In this document: positions 8,979-16,455 of the stretch, piece after piece | Numbering within the stretch: the first letter of the stretch is position 1 | Layout: every line of letters starts with the position of its first letter | From: a virus | Virus record (IMG/VR): IMGVR_UViG_3300010885_027498 | Span: 1-46,856 of that record | Reading direction: 5' to 3' (one strand) | Length of the DNA stretch: 46,856 nucleotides | The notes under the pieces: generated by a model | Told to the model about the DNA's origin: nothing | Seen by the model: the letters and a program-made list of their open reading frames with translations, nothing else | Databases searched by the model: none | Made by a program: the position numbers and the translations under genes

Positions 8979-9572
8979 CTAGCGCCCGTATTGCTTTTTG
9001 CACCGATTTCTTGTCACCCATCGCAGCGGCGGTAGCACCGATATGATTAGCCAATTCGATCTTACGGCGAGCGACAGCTAGATCAGTGAATGAAATAAGC
9101 TGTGTAGGCGTGTATGCCCACACAACATGCGGAGGGTGCCCGGCGGCAATTAAAGCTTCAATTGCCTCAGCGAGAGCATGACCTATGTCAGTTGCGCCTT
9201 TCCTAGCTCGCTGCGGTTTATCGCGTCGATTAGCTCGGTTAAGATTTCGGCGAAAGGGCCGAAACCTCCCGGTACAGTCTCACGCAGGATCGAATACAAA
9301 ATAGTAACCTGTACACCAAACGGTAAGCCTTCGACTTCCTGCCGTGTGTGCTCAGTCACCAAACCTTGATCGATAATTGTAAACGCAGCGTCGGGTATCG
9401 CGACCAATAACTTTTCCGCGGCATTTTCAGCGCCGAAAGCACCGAGCACGTCGGGAAAAGTAACGATAATCGACGCAATATCTTGCAACGAGAGACTACG
9501 TACGTACACGGTACAGCCGGGCGCAACATCCACCGACCTGTTAACGCTAACTAAATCACTAAGTTTCGTCAT
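8971..9572 (-). CDS. Tail assembly chaperone GT-type fusion made by -1 frameshifting
   Basis: After the short chaperone stops at 9183, the -1 frame stays open to a stop at 8971. It encodes about 70 more residues with the T-domain character seen in G/GT pairs: HALAEAIEALIAAG, then VVWAYTPTQLISF, then LAVARRKIELANHIG. This extension has no start codon or ribosome site of its own. A slippery stretch at 9198-9204 fits the shift. Its stop overlaps the next gene's ATG. In siphoviruses the G and GT proteins coat the tape measure before tube assembly. The shift itself is inferred, not shown. Confidence 0.7.
9183..9572 (-). CDS. Tail assembly chaperone, short form (G-like)
   Basis: A 129-residue protein between tail tube and tape measure, the standard place for the tail assembly chaperone. 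The N-terminus (DLVSVNRSVDVAPGCTVYVRSLSLQDIASII) matches the pattern of phage tail chaperones: a small beta region that defines a modified-protein-like fold, then helices. It ends in LGKAQLT, and the ribosome passes a slippery site seven codons before the stop. Most ribosomes are expected to make this form. The start ATG at 9572 has only a weak ribosome site. Confidence 0.75.
   Translation of the reverse strand: MTKLSDLVSVNRSVDVAPGCTVYVRSLSLQDIASIIVTFPDVLGAFGAENAAEKLLVAIPDAAFTIIDQGLVTEHTRQEVEGLPFGVQVTILYSILRETVPGGFGPFAEILTELIDAINRSELGKAQLT
9198..9204 (-). promoter_or_regulatory. Candidate -1 ribosomal slippery site for G/GT
   Basis: Read on the minus strand the bases are A GGA AAG, in the frame of the short chaperone. 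Lambda uses the closely related G GGA AAG. Slipping back one base gives AGG AAA and leads into the open frame ending at 8971. The -1 frame has no stop between this site and the extension. The A-site codon can re-pair well; the P-site re-pairing is poorer. Confidence 0.6.
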
Positions 9573-9615
9573 GTTACACCCGGTTACACAAGCGAGATAG
9601 AAGGATAGAAGGCGC

Positions 9616-10140
9616 TTACGCGCCTAACTGCGTAATGGTTCCGAACGTACCGAGCCGCTTAGCCAACTTGGCCGTTAGTTCCATTTGTGCATATTCGTCA
9701 CTGATAAGCGCAATTGCATCAGACGGGCGAAATGCCGCCGATGCAAAGTCGAAGGTGAATTTCGGGCCAATCTCGTTCGTGCCAATGTAGCGAACAGCGC
9801 CCTCAATCTTCGTCACCGACAGTATGTCGATTTCCGTAGCGCCAACTGGCGACGCGAGTTCCGTAACCTCACCGAGAAACGCCATCGCTACGTTATCCGG
9901 CGACCATTCGTCCATCAACATGCGCAATGTCGCGGATACCGACAAAACAGTAGACTGGTCTAGTGACTTAACACCTCCCATACTGGAATAATGGTCGAGT
10001 TCCGCAAATTCGGCCTCAAACTCAAGTTCCGCCACGTTGCCCACGTGCCGGAAAGAGCCGGTGAAATCTTTCTGGAAATACACCTCACCTTTTCCGACAA
10101 CGTACAGTGAGGTATCCGGAGACGAAGCAAGAGCGGCCAT
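9616..10140 (-). CDS. Major tail tube protein
   Basis: A 174-residue protein with the beta-barrel pattern of tail tube subunits: LYVVGKGEVYFQKD near the start, RHVGNVAELEFEAEFAELDHYSSM (residues about 31-54), and DILSVTKIEGAVRYIGTNEIGPKFTFDF in the C-terminal half. The Y/F-x-D/E-H-Y-S motif is common in these subunits. It has an excellent ribosome site (GGAGG), as expected for a major virion protein, and lies between the tail terminator and the chaperones. Confidence 0.85.
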   Translation of the reverse strand: MAALASSPDTSLYVVGKGEVYFQKDFTGSFRHVGNVAELEFEAEFAELDHYSSMGGVKSLDQSTVLSVSATLRMLMDEWSPDNVAMAFLGEVTELASPVGATEIDILSVTKIEGAVRYIGTNEIGPKFTFDFASAAFRPSDAIALISDEYAQMELTAKLAKRLGTFGTITQLGA

Positions 10141-10150
10141 AATAAACCTC

Positions 10151-10606
10151 CTATGGCGTTAGATCAGAGAGCAGTAGAGGGTATACGAATATTGGACGAA
10201 TAGTTAGCTCACCCGTCATCCGTTTACCAATTGATAAGTCGGTTTCAATGGTCGCCACAAGAATACGACCATTTGGGCCAACTATTCCGCGCAATTCCAT
10301 GTCGAGTAGAATTGCGGATAAAATAGTGATGCGAGCAAGCCCGACAACTTCGCTTAGGGTGTTATCAGGCGCTAGTTGCAGCGCCGGATAATAAGTAATT
10401 TCTGGCGTTAATTCAATGAGCAAAGGTATAGATTGACGGGCGCCATTAGCTGGCGTGCGCGTAATCGTCTCAGTACCATCACATAAGGACAAAAAAGGAC
10501 GCAATGCATTCGACATTTCACCACGGTTACGGTAAACAGTACCTAACCCTATGCCATGCAACAGCGCTGCAAGTTGATCTAGTAATAGCTGGCGCCGATC
10601 GTTCAT
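10151..10606 (-). CDS. Tail terminator/completion-like protein
   Basis: A 151-residue protein with an opening helix (RRQLLLDQLAALLHGIG), an RN-x-G-E segment (VYRNRGEMSNALRPFLSL), and long beta strands. This is typical of the protein that caps the tail tube before joining to the head (lambda U or gp17-like). It is placed just upstream of the tail tube gene, where terminators usually are, and overlaps the preceding connector gene (ATGA). The assignment is by pattern and position. Confidence 0.65.
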   Translation of the reverse strand: MNDRRQLLLDQLAALLHGIGLGTVYRNRGEMSNALRPFLSLCDGTETITRTPANGARQSIPLLIELTPEITYYPALQLAPDNTLSEVVGLARITILSAILLDMELRGIVGPNGRILVATIETDLSIGKRMTGELTIRPIFVYPLLLSDLTP

Positions 10607-10938
10607 CGTCGAACCTGCAACGTATAGAATAGCAATTCCGAACCGGGCTGCTCAGGATTAGCAGTGATAATACGCAACTCAGTGCCGTCAGCATCAACAA
10701 TCACATCACCGTAGTCAGGATCAGGAACAAACCCGCTCGGAAGTATCGCGGATAACGTCACGCGACTATCGGTCGCGCGGATCAAGTCTTGTCCACCGGC
10801 AAACAGATTGATTTCCGCCGAACTGTAGCGATCGAACAGGCAGGCAACTTCAATATCGGCATATCCGGGGCGCCGAATGACAGTGACGCGACCATCGGTG
10901 CGAAGATCAGCGTCAATCTCTTCGGCAAGAGTAGTCAT
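10603..10938 (-). CDS. Head-tail joining (head closure/stopper-like) protein
   Basis: A 111-residue beta-rich protein lying between a connector-like gene and the tail terminator. It has an aromatic/acidic core (LFDRYSSAEINLFAGGQDLI) and strands such as RVTLSAILPSGFVPDPDYGDVIV. This size, order and composition fit the small head closure proteins of siphoviruses. It overlaps both neighbours by four bases. No catalytic residues are visible. Confidence 0.6.
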   Translation of the reverse strand: MTTLAEEIDADLRTDGRVTVIRRPGYADIEVACLFDRYSSAEINLFAGGQDLIRATDSRVTLSAILPSGFVPDPDYGDVIVDADGTELRIITANPEQPGSELLFYTLQVRR

Positions 10939-11432
10939 ACACGAACAACCTGTAAAGGCGCGACATTGCGCATGTATGGCTCAAGGAAGGCGATCACAAT
11001 CGGCAAGATCGTCACTGCGGTGCCCTGAAACCATTCCTTTTCGATCGGACCGATTTTCTTGCGCTTAAGCTCGGGATTATCGGCCGTCCGAACTGGCAAG
11101 ACATCAGTACCAAGAAAAGAGCGGAACGCAAGCTCAAGCTGTGCTCTTGCAACGGCGGATGGAATGTGATCAGCGGCGATCGTGGTACCGTCAGAAAGAA
11201 CGATCCCTGCCCGAGGGAACGGCATTGACTGGTCTTGCGTGATCTTGTCGCCTTTGAATTTGCCATCTAGCGCCCACAAGTAATCGGTCGCCTTGATCAG
11301 GTGCGGAGAAACTATGTCGTCGTCGGGTGTGATGATAGTGCCGCGATCGGCCGCATACTCGCGTAGCTCATCCGTTGTTACGAATGAGTTAGCACTGTCA
11401 ACTAGCGTTCCGTCTTCTACTATAATCGTCAT
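10935..11432 (-). CDS. Head-tail connector of the DnaT-like/adaptor type
   Basis: A 165-residue protein that starts with VEDGTLVDSANSFVTTDELREYAADRG, then an all-helical body with LIKATDYLWALDGKFKGDK and RAQLELAFRSFLGTD. This matches the pattern often labelled putative DnaT-like single-strand-binding protein in phage annotations; its usual place is the head-tail connector block, as here. I read it as an adaptor ring protein rather than a replication factor. It overlaps the adjacent genes at both ends. Confidence 0.7.
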   Translation of the reverse strand: MTIIVEDGTLVDSANSFVTTDELREYAADRGTIITPDDDIVSPHLIKATDYLWALDGKFKGDKITQDQSMPFPRAGIVLSDGTTIAADHIPSAVARAQLELAFRSFLGTDVLPVRTADNPELKRKKIGPIEKEWFQGTAVTILPIVIAFLEPYMRNVAPLQVVRV

Positions 11433-12082
11433 ACCGGCTTTACAACTCCAATAGCTTGGAAGTTAACCACGCCAGCATCGCCCATATCCAGCGTCCAGTC
11501 GTTACCGAAGGCTAGATTAGGGCGAACAACGGCGCGCATTTTACCGTTATCGACAATTTCATCACCTTGATGCGTATACGAGCTAGACCAGCCCGTCATG
11601 GTATCAGAAATTCCAACGCCTTGCATACCGACAGGAACCATAACAACACCCGCTTGCATCCCGTTAGATACATAACGCGACGACGGATTAGAAGCAGATA
11701 TTACGCTGGTTTCAGCATAAGAGGCAAACGAGCAAGGTGTCGCTGGCCTAAAAATAAACATAGTCTTATAAACGTTCGTTCCGGCCATTCCTGTAACGTT
11801 GCTTCCAGGCTCGCCGGCAGCAATTTTCTTAAAATACATTGCACCACGATAATTAGCACCATTATCGCGCGGCGTAACTGCATCCGTCCAGCCTGACGGT
11901 AAAGCAGCGGCAGGAATACCGGAATTAGAATAACACCAATCGCACAAAACAGCTAAATCACCGGCATGAGCGCCGGCAGGAATAGCAATAGTTGCCGCTT
12001 GATTATGTGTTTCATAAGCAAAGCCAAAAGAGGCCGGATAATTAACGACGTATTTATTTTTTACACCTAATCGAGCAAACAT
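11429..12082 (-). CDS. Putative decoration or fibre-like surface protein
   Basis: A 217-residue protein of small and aromatic residues. The core GDLAVLCDWCYSNSG and ALPSGWTDAV resembles phage beta-sandwich surface domains with the GD-L-x-V and P-x-G-W-T signatures. It lies between the fibre-like gene upstream and the connector gene downstream, not at the tail-tip end. It may decorate the head or neck, or be a neck fibre. The function is inferred. Confidence 0.55.
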   Translation of the reverse strand: MFARLGVKNKYVVNYPASFGFAYETHNQAATIAIPAGAHAGDLAVLCDWCYSNSGIPAAALPSGWTDAVTPRDNGANYRGAMYFKKIAAGEPGSNVTGMAGTNVYKTMFIFRPATPCSFASYAETSVISASNPSSRYVSNGMQAGVVMVPVGMQGVGISDTMTGWSSSYTHQGDEIVDNGKMRAVVRPNLAFGNDWTLDMGDAGVVNFQAIGVVKPV

Positions 12083-12093
12083 GACAGTTAACC

Positions 12094-12801
12094 TTAAGCT
12101 GATAAATTACCAGCAAGTGCCCATGTATTTTGAGCAACCTTAATTAGCGTTGCTACTCCATTTTGCTCAGCGATCTTAAGCTTGTTGCCAGCCGACAACA
12201 AAGACGCCTGTCCGCCCGCAACGAAGGAAACCTGACCTGATCCTGACTGAAAAGCATCAATCACTGTCCCGATCGGGAAATCAGCGACGGTGTAATCCAT
12301 CACGTAACAAGTCACGGCGGAACCCGCCGTAAACTGCACAAGCTTGCCAGCGTCGGTTAGATATAGCTGCTCAGTAGTAAGCGCCGTTGAGCGAATACCC
12401 TTATTCCGCCCCGGTAAATTATCAACCGAGACTAAACTAGCACTATCTAATCCGCAATAACCGTTAGCAGCCCCTTTATTGGCTGTTGCCTCTTTCGCTC
12501 CGATCGCAGTTGACTGCGCAGAAGAAACCGGTTTATTTGCATCGCTTGTATTGTCAACGTTACCGAGCCCAACGTCACCCTTAGCGAGCGTGATCGTCGG
12601 TAACTGCGCAGAAGGAAGTTTACCGTTAGCATCAAGCGAGGCATAACCGTTAGCTTGAGCACGCGCCGAAAGAGGTTGCATCAAAAGCAAACAACCGGAG
12701 ACACTGTCACGATACAGTATGTTGTTGCGAGCGATAACTAACCCATCGGTTAACTCTAACGCACTTGGTAAAGCAGTTAACGAATTATATCGCTTGCTCA
12801 T
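12094..12801 (-). CDS. Fibre-like protein with collagen-type phage fibre repeat
   Basis: A 235-residue protein containing the phage fibre motif KGDVGLGNVDNTSDANKPVS (about residues 74-93), preceded by GYASLDANGKLPSAQLP, a frequent tail-fibre shaft sequence (Phage_fiber_2 type). The C-terminal third is a beta-rich head (FQSGSGQVSFVAGGQASLL). It is unusual to find this kind of gene between major capsid and connector genes. It could form a neck or head fibre. Its ATG overlaps the upstream small gene's stop (TAATG). Confidence 0.65.
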   Translation of the reverse strand: MSKRYNSLTALPSALELTDGLVIARNNILYRDSVSGCLLLMQPLSARAQANGYASLDANGKLPSAQLPTITLAKGDVGLGNVDNTSDANKPVSSAQSTAIGAKEATANKGAANGYCGLDSASLVSVDNLPGRNKGIRSTALTTEQLYLTDAGKLVQFTAGSAVTCYVMDYTVADFPIGTVIDAFQSGSGQVSFVAGGQASLLSAGNKLKIAEQNGVATLIKVAQNTWALAGNLSA

Positions 12802-12932
12802 TATTCAGCCTCGATATTATCCACACCGTCGATTGACAGTAGATCAATTCCATCAATGGACAAGTCGTTAGTGCTACCGCCACCGCCGACAGCGAGCGAC
12901 TGCATTGTCCATACGAGAAAGGAAAAGATCAT
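12801..12932 (-). CDS. 43-residue small protein coupled between two structural genes
   Basis: A short reading frame with ATG at 12932. It overlaps the upstream gene's stop as ATGA, and its own TAA at 12801-12803 overlaps the next start as TAATG. This exact packing on both sides argues that it is real. It opens with a hydrophobic stretch (IFSFLVWTM), has a Gly run, then two copies of LSIDG (DLSIDGIDLLSIDGVD). No function is known. It may be a small virion component. Confidence 0.55.
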   Translation of the reverse strand: MIFSFLVWTMQSLAVGGGGSTNDLSIDGIDLLSIDGVDNIEAE

Positions 12933-13192
12933 ACCAGCCCCTCAAGACCGGTCGCGGTAGTGCCTGTAGCGAACACACGTAGCACTGCGATGAAACGTGT
13001 TTCACCAGCAAGAAAGGCAAGAGTGCGCTGTACTCCCGCGGCAGTCTCGCATACGACATTACCCGCGCCCGACGCCCGTATACCCCGAATACGGCGAGGC
13101 AATAGATTTACGTCGCTAGGAACGATCGGATAAGCATCTTGCGGGACAACGACCGAGGTAAAGTCCGCATAATCATACGAACTACGTGTCAT
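12929..13192 (-). CDS. Small structural protein resembling alphaproteobacterial spike-base proteins
   Basis: An 87-residue beta-rich protein: YPIVPSDVNLLPRRIRGIRASGAGNVVC and a C-terminus FIAVLRVFATGTTATGLEGL. The order (an early PSD-x-x-x-LP, a G-A-G-N-V strand, a final RV-x-x-TGTTAT) resembles the RCAP_rcc01079 spike-base family found in gene transfer agents and phages. The match is from memory and tentative. It directly follows the major capsid hairpin and may be a head decoration or spike base. Ribosome site GAGGTG precedes the ATG. Confidence 0.6.
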   Translation of the reverse strand: MTRSSYDYADFTSVVVPQDAYPIVPSDVNLLPRRIRGIRASGAGNVVCETAAGVQRTLAFLAGETRFIAVLRVFATGTTATGLEGLV

Positions 13193-13217
13193 CTTATCAC
13201 CTCGCGATAACCTAGAT

Positions 13218-13243
13218 TTCCGCCGGATGATTATCCGGCGGAA
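13218..13243 (-). terminator. Hairpin after the major capsid gene
   Basis: A perfect 11-base-pair stem, TTCCGCCGGAT with ATCCGGCGGAA, and a four-base loop. It lies between the capsid gene stop and the next start. Only a weak T-rich stretch follows on the minus strand, so it may give partial termination or protect the capsid mRNA 3' end. Confidence 0.55.
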
Positions 13244-13263
13244 CCGTTGGTGCTGTGCGGAGC

Positions 13264-14235
13264 TTAGCGCGAGGTAACGAGAACGCCCGGCAAGTCCTTA
13301 TGAGACGTAGCGTAACGGTCCCAATTATCGGGGTCCGCTAATGCCGCATCATTCGGCGCCTTGCCGCCAGAAGTCTTGTCCCAAGCGTAACCCTTCACAC
13401 CGGCTGAATACGACCACTCAGCCTGCCACGTGCGTCGAATGTTCTCGTAACCGTTCGAGGTTTCGATATTCGACGTATAGTCGTTGTTGCGGTCAACGAT
13501 AATGGCGCCCGGTACGAGCCCGAGCGTCTTATACGTCGGTCCCGGTGATGGAACAACAAGCGAGGGACTATCCGTAACGACAAAGGTCCGACCGAACCCA
13601 TCTTGTCGCACGTTGATCGTCGAGAACGAGAACAACGACGCACTATTCGACAGTGCTTCACCGAAAATGTCGAACAAGACCTTGGAGTGCATCACCCAAG
13701 CCGCGATACTACCGTATCGATCACCGAACTTCGCTTGAGCGTCATTGAACGTACCGACCGAAAAAGTATCGGCGCCAGACACACCGGAAATATTGAGCAA
13801 GATTTCCGCATCGTTACTCATGGCCGCTGCACCGACCATCAGAGCAGTGTTGAGCAAGTCCGCCAGAGTATCGCCGGCCAATTGCTGGCCGATAACCACA
13901 CCGGCTTCCTCAGGCGATCGCATGATCCAATTGAACTGCCCCGGATCGATGCGCACCGGGGATGACCCAGCGGCGATCTTGACCATCGTATCGATTGAGT
14001 GTTCCAGGCTGATTTCACCGATCGCCGCATTGGTGTACGGGTCACGCCGACGCACCAAGCCGCTCAGACGCGACCAGAAAGCCGTCTCCGAAAAATCGCC
14101 CTGATGCTCTGCGCCAGAGCGCAGCATAATTGTGCCATTGCTGGCAGCATTGAAGCGATTGATCTGTTGATCGATCACTTCAGTGACGGCGGCATAAGTG
14201 TATTCGGAGAACACAGCAAGATCGGACAAGGCCAT
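13264..14235 (-). CDS. Major capsid protein (HK97-like fold expected)
   Basis: A 323-residue protein downstream of the scaffold gene. The N-terminus (LAVFSEYTYAAVTEVIDQQINRFNAASNGTI) and the P-domain/spine pattern (SPVRIDPGQFNWIMRSPEEAGVVIGQQLAGDTLAD) fit the group of phage capsid proteins paired with DUF4055 portals. The segment YGSIAAWVMHSKVLFDIFGEAL is a typical mid-domain. The start is placed at the ATG at 14235 because AGGTGG lies five bases before it; the GTG at 14244 overlaps the ribosome site and is unlikely. Confidence 0.85.
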   Translation of the reverse strand: MALSDLAVFSEYTYAAVTEVIDQQINRFNAASNGTIMLRSGAEHQGDFSETAFWSRLSGLVRRRDPYTNAAIGEISLEHSIDTMVKIAAGSSPVRIDPGQFNWIMRSPEEAGVVIGQQLAGDTLADLLNTALMVGAAAMSNDAEILLNISGVSGADTFSVGTFNDAQAKFGDRYGSIAAWVMHSKVLFDIFGEALSNSASLFSFSTINVRQDGFGRTFVVTDSPSLVVPSPGPTYKTLGLVPGAIIVDRNNDYTSNIETSNGYENIRRTWQAEWSYSAGVKGYAWDKTSGGKAPNDAALADPDNWDRYATSHKDLPGVLVTSR

Positions 14236-14253
14236 AATAACCACCTAAACAGG

Positions 14254-14970
14254 TTATGACGCTGATCCAACCTTTGCTTTTACCCGCTCCAACAAGGAAG
14301 GTAGATTGCGCCGGTCGTGCCAATCAACGTCTTGAGTTGACTGTGGAGTACCGCCGGCACTGCCGCCCGATGTTGCAGGGGAGGATGAGGCACTGCCGCC
14401 CTTACCCTTGCTTGCGATCATAATACCTGCAAATTCCTTGTTGGCAAGAAATTCTTTTCGCAATCCGTCCAACGTGTTACCGACCTTGCCATCCGAAGTC
14501 AGCACAACAAGATCAGGTTCGCCGTCATCGTCGAAATCGACACGCAAGCGCTGTGCGATATGCAACGCCATTACGCTCGGTGCCGTTGAAATCTCCGCGG
14601 CGAGCTTACTAGCCGCCGTATCGACCAAAGAGCGGCGAATGCCATCTTGGTACTTGACACGCTCGGCCTGCCGTTCTTGCTCTAGCTTTTCGAGCTTGTC
14701 TTTCCATGATTTATCGATCTTGTCGATATCGCCTTTCTTGCGACTATCGTCACCCTCAATCTCGTTTAACCGCTCTTTAGCTTCTTTCAATTCTTTGCGA
14801 AGTTTCTTCGCTTCCTCCTTTTCGCGATCGCGAGCACGACGAAGGGCATCCGGGTCTTCGTCGCCCTCAACCGACAGAAAATATTCACCGTCGCGTTCCT
14901 CATATTCCCCTTGCACCTCTTTGGGGAGCTTATCGAAATCGTCTTTGGTAATCTTGCGTTTCAATGCCAT
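14254..14970 (-). CDS. Capsid scaffold protein
   Basis: A 238-residue highly charged helical protein. A Lys/Glu-rich coiled coil covers about residues 40-115 (DALRRARDREKEEAKKLRKE, then LEKLEQERQAERVKYQDG), followed by a mixed domain and a Ser/Gly linker to a short basic C-terminal helix (LPSLLERVKAKVGS). That helix type often binds the capsid protein. Position between portal and capsid fits a scaffold (DUF4355-like pattern). The ATG at 14970 has GGAGA at good spacing; the one at 14976 is too close. Confidence 0.8.
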   Translation of the reverse strand: MALKRKITKDDFDKLPKEVQGEYEERDGEYFLSVEGDEDPDALRRARDREKEEAKKLRKELKEAKERLNEIEGDDSRKKGDIDKIDKSWKDKLEKLEQERQAERVKYQDGIRRSLVDTAASKLAAEISTAPSVMALHIAQRLRVDFDDDGEPDLVVLTSDGKVGNTLDGLRKEFLANKEFAGIMIASKGKGGSASSSPATSGGSAGGTPQSTQDVDWHDRRNLPSLLERVKAKVGSAS

Positions 14971-14994
14971 AACCATTCTCCGGTTAGCTTGAGG

Positions 14995-16446
14995 TTAAGT
15001 TTGAGCACCCGTTGCATTATTGCCTTGCGTTTGAGCTAATTTCTTCTGCTTTTCGATAGCTTGAGCATCACGCTTAGCTTGCTCAGCTTCAATTAGCTTC
15101 AACGCTTCAGCGTCATCACGTGTAACGATACCGCCACGGCGTAAATTATCTCGCAATTCCTCGAACGAAATTGCACCGGCCTGCCACTCACCGACCAATG
15201 CGACACGATCCTGCGATGACAACCGAATAAGATCAAATTCGGTATTCAATGCAAATTCAATTTCGTCCTCAGATGCGCCCACAAACCGTGCGCACCATCG
15301 TAAGGCTTGTGCAAGAGCGTAACTGACATTATCGGCCGTTGCCGACAGCACAGACGTTTCGGACGAAAAATCGATGGCTGTTTCGGTCGCTGTACGCTGC
15401 ACCGAAATATCTTCGATCAACTTGGCGCCTAACGCCACCATTTGCTTTTCTTTGTGCTTCATTGCCTCAAACGGCAACGAATTTGGCGCCGCCTGCAACA
15501 TGAGAGCATGTGCGTCGGTTGGGAGCGGAACAGCACCACGCGAGCCAAGAGTAACCTTACCGCGCAACACGTCCTGTACCCATTGTTGTGTGAGCCCCGT
15601 TAAGACTAATGTAGGCTGGCCGACAACGAAACAGCTTTCCTCGTAATCAGCCGAATTACGATAATGAGCAATGTTTAAGGATGCAAGATCGTACAGCGGC
15701 GGCTCATCGACAGTGCTATCGTTCGTTTTCGAGCCGATGAACTTAAAGGGAATTTCAGCCAACGGTTGCCCCGCCGCGTCAATCGGGCGAAACGACTGGT
15801 AAATCGCATCATTGCGATAAACTTGCATGACATATTGATCATCGATCAGCCGCAAGACACGATACTGCGTCCCATAGGTTTTCAAAAAACCATCGTCGTT
15901 TATGACGTACCGCTCTTGTAATACGACTAACGACAACAGAATATGCCCGTTGCGTTTGATTTCATCCCAATTAATAATTTGCGACGCCGAATAAAACGTC
16001 ATACTCGGCCGAACCTCACCGGATTGAATTTGTGCTTGCGTTGTCGGCGCATCGCGGTCCGGATAATCGACAAGCACGCCCGCACGTCCTTTAGAAATCA
16101 CGTGCTCAGTCGTGTTCTTTGCGAATTGAATGATATTGACGCCGCTACCCGTCGCATCGGCAATGATCGAGCTTAACATATCAGGAACAGCGATGAACGG
16201 ATCGCGAGCAAAAACCTGTCCGACTAAGCCGCCCAAGGTGCGCTTGGTCACGCCATAAAACACCGCTCGGGTGACGTAGGCAGTATAGCGCGCCGTATTA
16301 TCGTCAGATTGGTCGTCAGGGTTAGGCATAGGCAAATAAGTCGTGCCCTTGCCCTTGATCACCGTCTCGCCAGCAAGACAATCGTCAATAAGCGTGTAGT
16401 AAGCCAACTTGTTGACTAAGTCTTGATGCTTTGAGGAAACCGGCAT
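14995..16446 (-). CDS. Portal protein (DUF4055 family)
   Basis: A 483-residue protein downstream of the terminase. It has the portal pattern of DUF4055: RYTAYVTRAVFYGVTKRTLGGLVGQVF (about 51-77), VISKGRAGVLVDYPD (about 115-129), FYSASQIINWDE, and EMIKHKEKQMVALGAKLIED-like helix (AMKHKEKQMVALGAKLIED). A C-terminal Lys/Gln-rich coiled tail follows. Twelve copies would form the DNA channel at one capsid vertex. The start ATG at 16446 lies nine bases after the terminase stop. Confidence 0.85.
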   Translation of the reverse strand: MPVSSKHQDLVNKLAYYTLIDDCLAGETVIKGKGTTYLPMPNPDDQSDDNTARYTAYVTRAVFYGVTKRTLGGLVGQVFARDPFIAVPDMLSSIIADATGSGVNIIQFAKNTTEHVISKGRAGVLVDYPDRDAPTTQAQIQSGEVRPSMTFYSASQIINWDEIKRNGHILLSLVVLQERYVINDDGFLKTYGTQYRVLRLIDDQYVMQVYRNDAIYQSFRPIDAAGQPLAEIPFKFIGSKTNDSTVDEPPLYDLASLNIAHYRNSADYEESCFVVGQPTLVLTGLTQQWVQDVLRGKVTLGSRGAVPLPTDAHALMLQAAPNSLPFEAMKHKEKQMVALGAKLIEDISVQRTATETAIDFSSETSVLSATADNVSYALAQALRWCARFVGASEDEIEFALNTEFDLIRLSSQDRVALVGEWQAGAISFEELRDNLRRGGIVTRDDAEALKLIEAEQAKRDAQAIEKQKKLAQTQGNNATGAQT

Positions 16447-16455
16447 CTGATACCC

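Noticed and set aside
14408-14992. 194-residue plus-strand frame opposite the scaffold
   Set aside because: Ser/Arg-rich composition is the antisense of the charged scaffold helix. No ribosome site or neighbours in this direction.
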